Positions 26,048 to 35,764 of a stretch of DNA of 64,000 nucleotides are shown one piece after another; the first letter of the stretch is position 1, and each line of letters starts with the position of its first letter. A program made the translations under genes and the position numbers. The DNA comes from JAFLCM01 sp046154665 (GTDB taxonomy: Bacteria > Planctomycetota > Phycisphaerae > Phycisphaerales > UBA1924). The DNA lies in the NCBI GenBank assembly GCA_046154665.1, contig JBJXFG010000047.1, forward strand, positions 62,001 to 126,000, given 5' to 3'. The notes beneath the pieces are model-generated. The model was not told where the DNA came from, searched no databases, and saw only the letters and a program-made list of their open reading frames with translations.

Positions 26048-26118
26048 TCCCGCCGCGATCATCGACCTTTTCATCGCGAACTCAGATCGCGCGAAAACCG
26101 GATGGAGGAAGTTCACAG

Positions 26119-26337
26119 ATGCCACCGCAATCGACCTCCGCTTCCCCGATTGTCAGGATGTCCGAGCACGGCGTTGTGACGATTCCAAGGGCTGTCTTGG
26201 TGGCCACCGGATTCAAACCCGGCGATTCGTACAGAGTGATCGTCGAGGATGATGGCATCCGAATCCGGAACGAGTCGGAAGTGAAACGAGCCCGGGGCTC
26301 GAAGCCGCCACGCATCCGCCGCAAAGGGAAGTGCTGA
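26119..26337 (+). CDS. small AbrB/SpoVT-like DNA-binding protein
   Basis: A 72-residue protein whose residues 10-52 read like a swapped-hairpin AbrB domain: VRMSEHGVVTIPRAVLVATGFKPGD followed by two strands and a basic tail (RGSKPPRIRRKGK). A strong GGAGGAAG lies seven bases before the ATG at 26119, which fixes the start. Such domains are found in transition-state regulators and as antitoxins; no toxin-like partner gene is adjacent, so it may be a stand-alone regulator of a neighbouring gene (kinase upstream, mutase downstream). Confidence 0.6.
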   Translation: MPPQSTSASPIVRMSEHGVVTIPRAVLVATGFKPGDSYRVIVEDDGIRIRNESEVKRARGSKPPRIRRKGKC

Positions 26338-26521
26338 CGACGCCGGAGGCTTCCCGACATGGAGCCGCCGGAAGCGCCAGGCGAGACGAGCGGCCTCAGC
26401 AAACATCGTGGTCATTGCCGTTGAAAAAGCGTCGGTTTTGCACGCTTCATTGCTATCATTCGCTCAGCCCTTCCGCGTCGAGACCGAACCCCGGACCCCG
26501 ACTCCCAAACCCGCAATCGCC

Positions 26522-28423
<1,902 letters not shown>

Positions 28424-28445
28424 CTTCGACAGCCGACGTCGCCCC

Positions 28446-28814
28446 ATGAATCAGCCCAACCGACTCATTCCGAACGCGGAGCACGCCGAGGTACCACCTG
28501 AGAAGATCACGCGGTATCTGCTCGACCTCGGTTCCGATGACGGGCACGCCAAGGCCGTGTTCTTCATCGGGCGAGGATTCAGCCCGGCGCTTTGGCCGAC
28601 TCTCGCCGAGGCCCTGCGTCGTCAGGTTGGCACGGTTCCCTTTGTTCAAGAATCGAACTCGCAGTGGGGCACGAAATACGTCGTCGAAGGCCCGTTGCAC
28701 TGCCCGGACGGTTCGGTTGTCAATGTTCGGTCCGTTTGGAATATCAAACCTCCATCCCCGAACCCGCGTCTGATCACAGCCTATCCCACCCCCCACCCGC
28801 GTAGGATTCGCTGA
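28446..28814 (+). CDS. DUF6883-like protein
   Basis: A 122-residue protein beginning 23 bases after the mutase stop. It has the pattern of the DUF6883 family: L-I-P-N-A-E-H-A start, VPPEKITRYLLDLGSDDGHAKAVFF, an F-x-P-x-x-W segment, a YVVEGPLHCPDGS strand pair and RLITAYP near the end. The family is often found beside DUF4926 genes, as here (1 base between the stop codon and the next ATG), and the pair behaves like an unproved toxin/antitoxin or toxin/immunity unit. No catalytic residues are established for it. Function not assigned. Confidence 0.65.
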   Translation: MNQPNRLIPNAEHAEVPPEKITRYLLDLGSDDGHAKAVFFIGRGFSPALWPTLAEALRRQVGTVPFVQESNSQWGTKYVVEGPLHCPDGSVVNVRSVWNIKPPSPNPRLITAYPTPHPRRIR

Positions 28815-28815
28815 T

Positions 28816-29061
28816 ATGGCTCCCACGCAGACACCCATCCCGGAACACACCCGAGCAGTGCTGACCACCGACCTGCCGGACCACGGCTTCAAAGCCGGCG
28901 ATGTCGGCGTGGTCGTCGATGTCCACCAGCACGGCGCCGGCTACGAGATCGAGTTCATGACCCTCAGCGGCGAAACCATCGATGTCGTCACTGTGACGGC
29001 ACAGCAGGTGAGACCGGTAATGAAAAACGACATGCCGACGGCCCGCAGATTGGCGGGGTGA
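28816..29061 (+). CDS. DUF4926-like small protein
   Basis: An 81-residue protein with the DUF4926 pattern: an R-A-V-L-T-T-D-L-P start, GFKAGDVGVVVDVHQHGAGYEIEFM and VTVTAQQVRPV. The fold is probably a small SH3-like beta barrel. It is encoded one base after the DUF6883-like gene and would be its natural partner (antitoxin or immunity role inferred from the pairing only). Three bases after its stop a diverged second copy of the mutase 3' end begins. Confidence 0.65.
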   Translation: MAPTQTPIPEHTRAVLTTDLPDHGFKAGDVGVVVDVHQHGAGYEIEFMTLSGETIDVVTVTAQQVRPVMKNDMPTARRLAG

Positions 29062-29064
29062 ACG

Positions 29065-29193
29065 ATGTCAACGCCACATGTTCCCACGATGGATTTGCTT
29101 GCGTCCGCGGCAGAATCCAACTGCACCCTGGGCGAACTGGTTCAGGCCATGGCAGACGTCCACGGCCGGTACTCGGGGGGGCCGGAGTGGTGA
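29065..29193 (+). pseudogene. diverged second copy of the mutase C-terminus
   Basis: An open stretch of 42 codons whose last 31 match the C-terminus of the upstream mutase: NCTLGELVQAMADVHGRYSG against NCTLGEMVQAMADVYGRYSG, both ending GPEW and stop. At the DNA level 29101-29193 aligns with 28331-28423 without gaps, with most differences at third codon positions. It lacks the rest of the enzyme, so it is a remnant. It lies immediately between the DUF4926-like gene and the HEPN-like gene, whose GTG start overlaps its stop. Confidence 0.85.
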
Positions 29194-29936
29194 GTGAATC
29201 TGCCAAAGATCTTCGTGGTTCGAGAACCAAACTCATCTTGGACTACGTCAGCCTGATGCGTCGAGCGGAGTTCTTGATTGATCTAGAAGGCGTGCTGAAG
29301 AGCTGGCCAGATAGTGGTGATGGGCCAATTGGACTAGCCATACAAGCAGAGTTTGGCCGCAATTCACTGGCATACAGTGCGATTCGCGAGCCATTTCGTC
29401 CTACAGTTGAGATGTTAAAGCCATTTAGGTCTGAAGATGCGACACTCGGACTGAGAACCGGCGCGGTCGCGGCTGCCTATGCAGGCGTCGAGACCATACT
29501 CAATCATCTGTTGCACGAGATTGCACGGACACGGAGGCGGGACGTGCTCAATCATATCTCTAAGACGTCCAAGGGTGAGACAATCTCGCTGAAGAGCGCT
29601 CTCGATCAAGACAAGAACTCAATCGAGAATCGAGTGATTGACAGCTGGCTACGAAGGCGGTGTGAATCCTCAATTGAAAAACGACTTGAGATCATATTTA
29701 CATATATGGCACCTTATCCAGGGCTTCCGGAAGCCTCTTCTGTGACTCCCGCGCATGCGCGCGAACTGCTCGAAGTTCGTCATAATGCTGTGCATAGCAA
29801 TGCCGCAAGGCTTCAAGGAATCGATCTGCTGGCTATTGTGCGTCGATGGAGTCTCGCTGGCGTGTTTCTGTTCTACTGGGTTGTTGAGTCGTTGGACGGT
29901 GAGTATCGCGTGATTCGGCCGCCTCCCAACCCGTGA
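29190..29936 (+). CDS. possible HEPN-domain protein in an AT-richer island
   Basis: A 248-residue, mostly helical protein. Residues 91-111 form a hydrophobic helix (GAVAAAYAGVETILNHLLHE) and residues 190-205 carry RELLEVRHNAVHSN, whose R197-x4-H202 fits the catalytic signature of HEPN ribonucleases (R-x4-6-H). HEPN proteins often act as toxins or in abortive-infection systems. The GTG at 29190 overlaps the stop of the mutase remnant (GTGA), which fixes the start. Base composition falls to roughly half GC and codon choice differs strongly from neighbouring genes, a sign of transfer. No nucleotidyltransferase partner follows. The assignment rests on one motif and overall shape and is tentative. 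Confidence 0.5.
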   Translation: MSESAKDLRGSRTKLILDYVSLMRRAEFLIDLEGVLKSWPDSGDGPIGLAIQAEFGRNSLAYSAIREPFRPTVEMLKPFRSEDATLGLRTGAVAAAYAGVETILNHLLHEIARTRRRDVLNHISKTSKGETISLKSALDQDKNSIENRVIDSWLRRRCESSIEKRLEIIFTYMAPYPGLPEASSVTPAHARELLEVRHNAVHSNAARLQGIDLLAIVRRWSLAGVFLFYWVVESLDGEYRVIRPPPNP

Positions 29937-29960
29937 AACTGGATGCGACGGTGGCGGGTG

Positions 29961-29986
29961 GCATGCTCACGCTCGCGTGAGCATGC
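29961..29986. repeat. perfect 11-bp-stem hairpin after the HEPN-like gene
   Basis: GCATGCTCACG and CGTGAGCATGC around a CTCG loop, 24 bases after the stop at 29936. The flank GGGTGGCATGCTCACG is repeated in opposite orientation at 60439-60454, also just after a stop codon, where the stem is shorter (GCTCAC / GTGAGC). It may protect or end transcripts. Confidence 0.75.
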
Positions 29987-30114
29987 TCCGAACAGCTCGC
30001 CGTTGATTGGGCGCTTGCGCCATGACCACCCCGCCTGAAGGCTCCCGCGCCTCCTTTCCCACCACGACCCCCCACAAAGACCCTCCGCCGCGCAGTGACC
30101 ACTCTTGCGGCGGG

Positions 30115-30154
30115 GTGGCACTGCTGTCTCCGCAAACGGACCCAGCAGTGGCAC
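30115..30154. repeat. REP element (single)
   Basis: GTGGCACTGCTG and CAGCAGTGGCAC as inverted arms around a 16-base centre. Same family as the REPs at 30254-30291 and 30997-31034 and close to the RAYT gene. Confidence 0.8.
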
Positions 30155-30192
30155 GATTCCGGTCCCCTCCGACAACGAATCGGGCAAGCGCC

Positions 30193-30291
30193 GTGCCACT
30201 GATGGCGGACCGTCCTCGGGCCGACATCAGTGCTTCTTGCTTCCTGTGTCATCGGCACTGCTGTCCCCGCGGACGGGGCCAGCAGTGGCAC
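30193..30291. repeat. REPIN upstream of the RAYT gene
   Basis: Two REPs in inverted order with a 20-base spacer. The left REP (30193-30233) starts GTGCCACTGATG and ends CATCAGTGC; the right REP (30254-30291) starts GGCACTGCTG and ends CAGCAGTGGCAC. Total length 99 bases, with GTGCCAC and GTGGCAC as terminal inverted ends. Confidence 0.85.
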
Positions 30292-30337
30292 GACACAGGG
30301 CCAATCAGTGATCGCTGGCGGCAGATAGACTCCCGTC

Positions 30338-30928
30338 ATGCCGATCCGGAAGCGGATGGTGCGGCGGGACGAACCGGGCAGCATCCGGTTCATCACGGCG
30401 TCGTGCGAGCATCGGCTGCCGCTGTTCAAGAACGACGCGATCAAGGCCGTGTTTGTCGAGTCACTTGATGCCGCACGCGCCAAGCACGGCTTCGAACTGT
30501 TCGCGTGGGTGCTGATGCCGGAGCACTTCCACATCCTGATCCGCTCCTCCAAAGCACCGGATGGGAGTGGCTCACTGCCGCTGGCACCGACCATGGTCTC
30601 GATCAAACAGGGCGTATCGCAGCGCGTGGTGCCGCACTGGAAGAAGGTGAACGCGGGCATTCTGCCCAAGATCACTCGCCCCGACGGCAGCGTTCGATTC
30701 TGGCAGGCCGGCGGCGGCTTCGACCGCAACGTCCGTGACATGGAAGAGTTCTGCAAGGAAGTCCGCTACATGCACCGAAACCCTGTGGAGCGAGGTCTGG
30801 TCGAGCGGCCCGAAGACTGGATGTGGTCAAGTGTTCGATGGTGGATGGGTAAGCGCGATGGCGAGTTGCCATGCGACCCGCCGCCGTCCGAACGAATCGC
30901 TTGGGATCGTTGGCAGGGGTTCATGTGA
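30338..30928 (+). mobile_element. REP-associated tyrosine transposase (RAYT, IS200/Y1 family)
   Basis: A 196-residue RAYT transposase. It has the histidine-hydrophobic-histidine metal motif as H63-F-H65 in VLMPEHFHILIRS and the catalytic Tyr144 in EVRYMHRNPVERGLV, a typical RAYT ending; WSSVRWW follows. RAYTs cut and rejoin single-stranded REP hairpins and are usually single-copy and domesticated. The gene lies between two REPINs (30193-30291 and 30938-31034), the classical arrangement, and a third REPIN of the same design lies in mnmE at 57178-57277. The frame is intact and all key residues are present, so it may be active. Confidence 0.9.
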
Positions 30929-30937
30929 ACCGACACC

Positions 30938-31034
30938 GTGCCACTGGAGGCGGCCTTCCGAGGCCGACTCCGGTGCTCCCCGTCTTTGGTGAGATCGGCA
31001 CTGCTGTCTCGGCGGACCGAGCCAGCAGTGGCAC
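30938..31034. repeat. REPIN downstream of the RAYT gene
   Basis: Left REP 30938-30976 starts GTGCCACTGGAG and ends CTCCGGTGC; right REP 30997-31034 starts GGCACTGCTG and ends CAGCAGTGGCAC; spacer 20 bases, total 97. It begins 10 bases after the RAYT stop. Confidence 0.85.
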
Positions 31035-31066
31035 GGCAACGGGTCGACCCACGTTCCCCGCACTGC

Positions 31067-31861
31067 TCACGGGCACGCATTCCCAAACCTCCCCAGGATG
31101 AACACCAGGTCCGCCGTGTTCACCACGCCGTCGGCGGTGAAGTCGGCTCCGCTGCCCGCGGGTGAGGTCGTTTGGCCGAACTGGCCCAGGAACACCACGA
31201 GGTCGGCCGTATTGACGACATTGTCGGCGTTGAGGTCGCCGGCGCAGGGCGGCGGTGGCGGGGCGATCAAGAAGTTGCAGGTACCCAGGGAGTTCCTCCC
31301 CGAGGGGCCGGTCCCGCGCCACTGGTTCGGGAACCTGTTGAGCGCGCCCGAAGTCCCGCCATCGAGCCAGGTGATCCGCGGATCGAAACTGATGCTCGCC
31401 GCGGCATAGCAGAGGTAGAAATAGTCGCTGGGTTCAAGGTCTCCCACGGCGGGGAACCCCGCGCCAACCACATACGTGCGTCCGGCCGTGAGCGTGATGG
31501 GCGCGATGCTGTAATAGCGGAAGTCGTTGGCCCCCATCGTCCCGCCGGGGTGGGCACCCGCGGGTGCCAAGGCAGTCCGGAGCACGTCTTGGGTGACGCC
31601 GTCCCACAAGAAGATCGTATGGTTCAGCAGGAACCCGGGCGCAAACATGTCAGGGAATGCCAGCGCCGTAACGGTGATGTCGACGCTGGGCCGAAACGCC
31701 CAGCCGTAGGTGTACCCACCGGCCGAGGCCCCCCCGGGTCCCGGGCTGCCGGCCGCGGCACCCGAACCCTGCACATACGAAAGCCCCGGCGTATCGGCCC
31801 CAAAGGAAGGCGAACCAGCCGAGAGCGCCAACGCCGCGATGAGGGTTTGAGTGGTCTTCAT
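31067..31861 (-). CDS. exported protein with C-terminal dockerin-like domain
   Basis: A 264-residue secreted protein. A signal peptide (MKTTQTLIAALALSAGSPSFGA) leads into a beta-rich domain of about 170 residues. The last 60 residues hold two calcium-binding dockerin-type repeats, D-L-N-A-D-N-V-V-N-T-A-D-L-V-V-F-L and D-F-T-A-D-G-V-V-N-T-A-D-L-V-F-I-L, each followed by GxFG, ending NACP. This GC-type dockerin ending is typical of Phycisphaerae and is thought to be an attachment or sorting module rather than part of a cellulosome. Function of the main domain is not recognised. ATG at 31861 with AGGGG before it. A T-run on the coding strand (31904-31912) lies in the promoter region. Confidence 0.75.
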   Translation of the reverse strand: MKTTQTLIAALALSAGSPSFGADTPGLSYVQGSGAAAGSPGPGGASAGGYTYGWAFRPSVDITVTALAFPDMFAPGFLLNHTIFLWDGVTQDVLRTALAPAGAHPGGTMGANDFRYYSIAPITLTAGRTYVVGAGFPAVGDLEPSDYFYLCYAAASISFDPRITWLDGGTSGALNRFPNQWRGTGPSGRNSLGTCNFLIAPPPPPCAGDLNADNVVNTADLVVFLGQFGQTTSPAGSGADFTADGVVNTADLVFILGRFGNACP

Positions 31862-31958
31862 ACCACCCCTGCGAGATCCGCAGCCCGGCCCCCTCATCGA
31901 ACTTGAAAAAAAAATCGATCCCGCGATCCCCTCCCCCCGCCTGGCACCCCTGTTGAAA

Positions 31959-31989
31959 AAGCGGGCGAGCCTCTCGGCCCGCCCGCTCC
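31959..31989 (-). terminator. rho-independent terminator of the SnoaL-like gene
   Basis: On the minus strand a 12-bp stem with one mismatch (AGCGGGCGGGCC / GGCTCGCCCGCT) is followed directly by TTTTT. It lies about 20 bases after the stop of the SnoaL-like gene and is the clearest intrinsic terminator in the window. Confidence 0.8.
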
Positions 31990-32010
31990 GGTCGCATGTC
32001 GATCAACCCC

Positions 32011-32361
32011 TTACGCGGCGGTGTAGAACCGCTCGCTCACGACCTTGCCGTTGCGCCAGCGGCGCGACAGGATCTCGTTCCACAGGATGGGCCCGTCCGG
32101 GCCGGTCATGTCGAAGGTCCATTCCGAGATGGAAGAGTTCTCGCCGACCGTCTGGGCGTGGAGCGTGGCCCCGTTGAAGGCCTTGAGGGTCTTGAAAAAC
32201 GCGCTGAGGTGGGCGTGCTGGGCGGCGCGGCCCTTGCGCACGGGCTGGTTGCCCTCCTGGAAGGTGCAGTTCTCGTCGTAGAACTTCTCAAGGGCGTCGA
32301 GGATCTTGCCCTGGCGGGTCATTTCATTGAGCTGAGTGTCGAGTGAACGAACATCGGACAT
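32011..32361 (-). CDS. SnoaL-like/NTF2-fold protein
   Basis: A 116-residue single-domain protein of the NTF2-like superfamily: an N-terminal helix pair (LDALEKFYDENCTFQEGN), then curved strands (HAQTVGENSSISEWTFDMTG and ILSRRWRNGKVVSERFYTA). SnoaL-like proteins are small pocket enzymes or binding proteins with varied substrates; none can be read here. The ATG at 32361 has GGAG seven bases before it. It is transcribed away from the PAS-Fis regulator, with which it shares a 250-base control region, and it ends in its own terminator, so it is a single-gene unit possibly controlled by that regulator. Confidence 0.75.
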   Translation of the reverse strand: MSDVRSLDTQLNEMTRQGKILDALEKFYDENCTFQEGNQPVRKGRAAQHAHLSAFFKTLKAFNGATLHAQTVGENSSISEWTFDMTGPDGPILWNEILSRRWRNGKVVSERFYTAA

Positions 32362-32609
32362 GGAGTTTCTCCGTGGGATAGTCAGTGTGAGGGATGGGTA
32401 CGATCAGCCGTTCTCGGCGCCGTGCCCACTCCACGAACCGCCGCCATACGCTGTCGTCTCCAGGATGAGAAGCCTTACGGACAATAATCACGGGACACGT
32501 TTGGAATGGCGGTTTTGCCCGTGCATGAGCCCGTTTCTACAGTTGTTTTTGACAATGCCCACGATCATTCGTGGTTCCCACGCAGGGTCGTGGGATGAGA
32601 GGGCGTGAG

Positions 32610-33161
32610 ATGAGCTACGAGCAGATGTTTCGAGATGCGCCGGTGCCGATTCTCGTCCTTGACGTTCAGTCGTGGAAGCCATTGGAATTCAACAACCTCG
32701 CGGCGTCGTTCATGGGCTATTCCAGAAGCGAGTTCAGGGAACTCTCGATCACCGATTTCGAGCGTCACCCTCGACCAAGAGAAACACACGAACACATCCG
32801 GCGTATCCTCCGCATCGGGCGGGACTCGTTCCACGCGAACCATCGCGCCAAGGACGGCTCGCCCCGGAGAGTCGCCATCGATATCTCCGTCATCCAATGG
32901 TCCGGGCGACCGGCGATGCTCACCGTCTGGCACGACTTGCGCGGGGCGTTGCACGCCCAGCCTCTCGACACCCTCGCGCCCTTTGATCAAGCCATTCGCA
33001 CGCACATTGTCCAGGCCTTGGACGCAAGCGGCTGGATCGTTGAGGGTCGGAACGGGGCCGCGCACCGACTGGGACTGCGGCCCAGCACGCTCCGCTCGAA
33101 AATGAAGCGCCTCGGCATCACCCGGCCTATTCCCTCGAGTCAACACCTCCTGCCAAGGTGA
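32610..33161 (+). CDS. PAS domain protein with Fis-type HTH
   Basis: A 183-residue regulator. Residues 1-110 are a PAS domain (MFRDAPVPILVLDVQSWKPL, FMGYSRSEF, a HRAKDGSPR loop). Residues 137-178 resemble the Fis-type helix-turn-helix of NtrC-like activators: HIVQALDASGW followed by AAHRLGLRPSTLRSKMKRLGI. The central AAA+ domain of such activators is missing, so it can bind DNA but not remodel sigma-54 polymerase by itself. Its target may be the divergent SnoaL-like gene. ATG at 32595 in the same frame is an alternative start. Confidence 0.75.
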   Translation: MSYEQMFRDAPVPILVLDVQSWKPLEFNNLAASFMGYSRSEFRELSITDFERHPRPRETHEHIRRILRIGRDSFHANHRAKDGSPRRVAIDISVIQWSGRPAMLTVWHDLRGALHAQPLDTLAPFDQAIRTHIVQALDASGWIVEGRNGAAHRLGLRPSTLRSKMKRLGITRPIPSSQHLLPR

Positions 33162-33319
33162 TCGTGAGGCTGACGAGTCGTCCGATCCACAATCGTGCAA
33201 TCCAGCAAGCGAGAAGATCGACGACATTGGATTGAGGCCGATAGCCTTCTGGCCCATCCAAGGGCTGGCCCAATCAAGATCGGTACACCCATTCTGCCGA
33301 TTATGACATCCCACCTCCC

Positions 33320-33916
33320 ATGCCCACCAGCCGCCCCTTCTCCCTGCCCGTGATCAAGGAAGCCCGCGCCTGCCGCGAGTGCGAACACCACCTTCCCAAC
33401 GCCCCCCGCCCGCTCCTCGCCGCCTCCTCATCATCCCGCATCGTCCTCATCGGCCAGGCCCCGGGGCGCGTCGCCCACGAGACCGGCATCCCCTGGAACG
33501 ACGCGAGCGGCAAGCGCCTCCGCGAGTGGCTCGGCGTCACCGACGAACAGTTCTACAACCCCGCCCTGATCGCGCTGGTTCCCATGGGCTTCTGTTATCC
33601 CGGCAAGTCCAAGGGCGGCGACGCGCCCCCTCGGCCCGAGTGCGCGCCGCTCTGGCACCCGCGCATCCTGCCGAAGCTGAAACTCCTCGCGTTGACCGTC
33701 TACATCGGGCGGTACCCGTTTGAGCGGTACCTGGGCACCGAGTATGACGACCTCACCGCGGGGGTGCGCGGCGCGGCGGAGCTGCTGCCGCGGCGCGTGC
33801 TCCTACCGCACCCTTCGCCGCGAAACCAGATGTGGCTGGCACGGAATCCGTGGTTTTCCAAGAAGGTGCTGCCGCTGGTGCGGGCACGGGTGCGCGAGAT
33901 ATTGGGGGCGGCCTGA
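33320..33916 (+). CDS. uracil-DNA glycosylase superfamily protein
   Basis: A 198-residue protein of the UDG superfamily. An N-terminal CREC pair (C18, C21) precedes motif 1 at 44-50 (IGQAPGR) with the family-typical HETGIPWNDASGKRLREWL continuation, then LVPMGFCYPGKSKGGD, and motif 2 as HPSPRN at 164-169. These are the bases of the uracil-recognition and catalytic pockets. Close relatives in proteobacteria are annotated as a UDG-family protein with no confirmed substrate; a role in base excision repair is likely. It follows the PAS-Fis gene by 158 bases without obvious shared control. Confidence 0.8.
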   Translation: MPTSRPFSLPVIKEARACRECEHHLPNAPRPLLAASSSSRIVLIGQAPGRVAHETGIPWNDASGKRLREWLGVTDEQFYNPALIALVPMGFCYPGKSKGGDAPPRPECAPLWHPRILPKLKLLALTVYIGRYPFERYLGTEYDDLTAGVRGAAELLPRRVLLPHPSPRNQMWLARNPWFSKKVLPLVRARVREILGAA

Positions 33917-34271
33917 TTTGGATCAATGGTCGTCGGCGCCTGGTCCCGATGCCAGTGCGATTCCGAGCGTGGCGCGGAAGACATACGATCGTCTCCCATG
34001 TCCGATCGGATGTCCTGCCGCACCGCAGGCAAAGAGCGGCATGGCGGCACGCAAGATAAGTCGAACCAGCATGGCCCGGTCTTCTGAGGCGCGAGGAGTC
34101 CATCGGCGCGCCATGCGGCCTCACGCGGGACGAGGTCCGATGCCTGGTGCCGAGGCAGATCGACATCCTTGACATGGGACGCCGCACGGTTCGAGCTTGC
34201 CGTCAACCGCTCGCCAACATCCGCGGCGAGCGATTGATGCGTGCGGTCCGGATTCTCATCACCGTCTTCGA
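33917..34271. other. intergenic region with a remnant of a gene start
   Basis: No gene is supported here. At 33991-34016 the sequence repeats the start region of the gene at 35765 almost exactly (ATGTCCGATCGGATGT, then TGCCG), but after five codons (MSDRM) the similarity breaks down and the frame closes after about 30 codons. This looks like a leftover of a duplicated gene start. Confidence 0.5.
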
Positions 34272-35501
34272 TCAGAAGGTGCAGGTGTTTCCGAAGTTCC
34301 CGAGCAGCGTGGTGAGATCATCCGTGGTGACGAGGCCGTCGTTGTTGAAGTCTCCGCTGGTTTCTGGCGGGACCGCCGCGCCGAAGTTCGCGAGCAGGAT
34401 GACGAGGTCGAGTGTGTTGATCTTGGCGTCGAAGTTGGCGTCGCCCAAGCAGACGGGTGGGGGGAACGGCTGGTACCACAGCATGGCGCGGGCTTGCCCG
34501 CTGGCGACGTGGTTCGCGTAGCCACCGACATAAGTGAAGCCGTCGTGGCGCCAGACCGCGTAGGCCTCGGAAGCGTCGTAGCCGGGCGGTGCGAAGTTCT
34601 GCAGATCGACCCACGAGGGGGCCGAACCGCGCCAGTATGAAGCGTGGGCGCGCGTACCGATCCTGACGTTGCCGGCCTGGGCACCGGGGGTCGACGCGCG
34701 AGCAATCGAAGCTCCAGCGCCGGCGGGGTGCAGACTCACCCACGACGAGGCGGTGCCCGACCAGATCGAGGCCATGGTCACCTGGCCAGAGAATCCGAGA
34801 TCGAACACCGCTGTGCCGGCCTGCTGGACACCGTCGGTCGCCATCGCGGACGACGACACCGCGCCGGCGGGATGGAGATCCACCATCGACCCCGCCGTGC
34901 CGTTCCACAGCACCGCGCGCCGCACATCGAACTGTGCGTCGCCGACCTGCTGGCCGGCGGCGACGTCGATCGCCTGGGACGTGGCGGCACCGGCGGGGTG
35001 CAGACTCACCCACGACGCGGCCGTGCCGGTCCAAAGGCCTGCGAACGATGGACCGCCGAAGGCCGCGACCCCCACCTGCTGCCCGCCCGAGGTGGCGACG
35101 GCGAACGAGTTGATCGCGCCGTCGGGGTGGAGGCTGACCCACGATGCGGCGCTGCCGGCCCACAGGCTCGCCTCCGACACGCTGCCGTCGAAAGACCACC
35201 CGACTTGGCTCGTGTCATCGGCCCCATGCACGGACGAGATGATCGAGCCGGCCGGCTGGAAGCTGACCCAGGACGCCGGCGTGCCGGTCCACCGACCCGC
35301 CGTGAGCGTAGTAGAAGAAATGACCTGGCCGAACTGGCTGGCACCGACGCCGGCAACGATGATCGAAGAGGTCACGCCGGCGGGGTGAAGCTCGATGGAC
35401 TTCCACTGCCCGTGAGCAACTGGGACAATGGCGCTCACAAACGCTGCCGCGCCGACAGCGTGGATACCACGAATCGTGGGGACTTGCGGATGCGTACGCA
35501 T
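34272..35501 (-). CDS. exported repeat protein with C-terminal dockerin-like domain
   Basis: A 409-residue secreted protein. The signal peptide runs to about residue 32 (AAAFVSAIVPVAHG). The body consists of about seven repeats of roughly 44 residues, each with the core W-(S/T)-G-(T/S)-A-(A/S)-S-W-V-S-L-H-P-A-G followed by a Q-x-V/A-G-x-A strand, the pattern of HAF-like beta-propeller blades. The C-terminus has two dockerin repeats (DANFDAKINTLDLVILL and DFNNDGLVTTDDLTTLL, each with xNFG) ending NTCTF. A GGGAGG five bases before the ATG at 35501 fixes the start. Probably a surface protein; partner unknown. Confidence 0.75.
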   Translation of the reverse strand: MRTHPQVPTIRGIHAVGAAAFVSAIVPVAHGQWKSIELHPAGVTSSIIVAGVGASQFGQVISSTTLTAGRWTGTPASWVSFQPAGSIISSVHGADDTSQVGWSFDGSVSEASLWAGSAASWVSLHPDGAINSFAVATSGGQQVGVAAFGGPSFAGLWTGTAASWVSLHPAGAATSQAIDVAAGQQVGDAQFDVRRAVLWNGTAGSMVDLHPAGAVSSSAMATDGVQQAGTAVFDLGFSGQVTMASIWSGTASSWVSLHPAGAGASIARASTPGAQAGNVRIGTRAHASYWRGSAPSWVDLQNFAPPGYDASEAYAVWRHDGFTYVGGYANHVASGQARAMLWYQPFPPPVCLGDANFDAKINTLDLVILLANFGAAVPPETSGDFNNDGLVTTDDLTTLLGNFGNTCTF

Positions 35502-35506
35502 GATGG

Positions 35507-35512
35507 CCTCCC
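35507..35512 (-). promoter_or_regulatory. ribosome binding site fixing the start at 35501
   Basis: GGGAGG on the minus strand, five bases before the ATG. It excludes the 78-codon upstream extension of the reading frame. Confidence 0.6.
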
Positions 35513-35659
35513 GTTCAGATGTTGTGACCTTGGACCGAGGCAAACCCCTCGGTCCGTGCGTTCCACGATCAACTGTGACCGCATTGCCACTTCGAATCAA
35601 GTGCTTTGGGAGCCGAGCGGTGCAAAAAGGCAGGACTTCACCGGGCGTTCGCTGCGAAC

Positions 35660-35691
35660 GCGTTGCGAACGCGTTGCGAACGCCGCGCTCC
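35660..35691. repeat. tandem GCGTTGCGAAC repeat
   Basis: Three near-identical 11-base units (GCGTTCGCTGCGAAC, GCGTTGCGAAC, GCGTTGCGAAC) in the space between the divergent repeat-protein and zinc-finger genes. Possible operator-like direct repeats; function unknown. Confidence 0.5.
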
Positions 35692-35764
35692 GCGCGGCGG
35701 TTCGCCCCCGCTGCGCCGATGCGACCGAATCGCACTTCTCCGATCCCCTCTACGATCTTGGGAC

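Noticed and set aside
26119..26337. Toxin/antitoxin pair with the AbrB-like gene as antitoxin
   Set aside because: No small toxin-like gene lies next to it; the neighbours are a kinase and a mutase with separate leaders.
29065..29193. A genuine small 42-residue protein
   Set aside because: It matches the mutase C-terminus to the last residue and so is better explained as a remnant.
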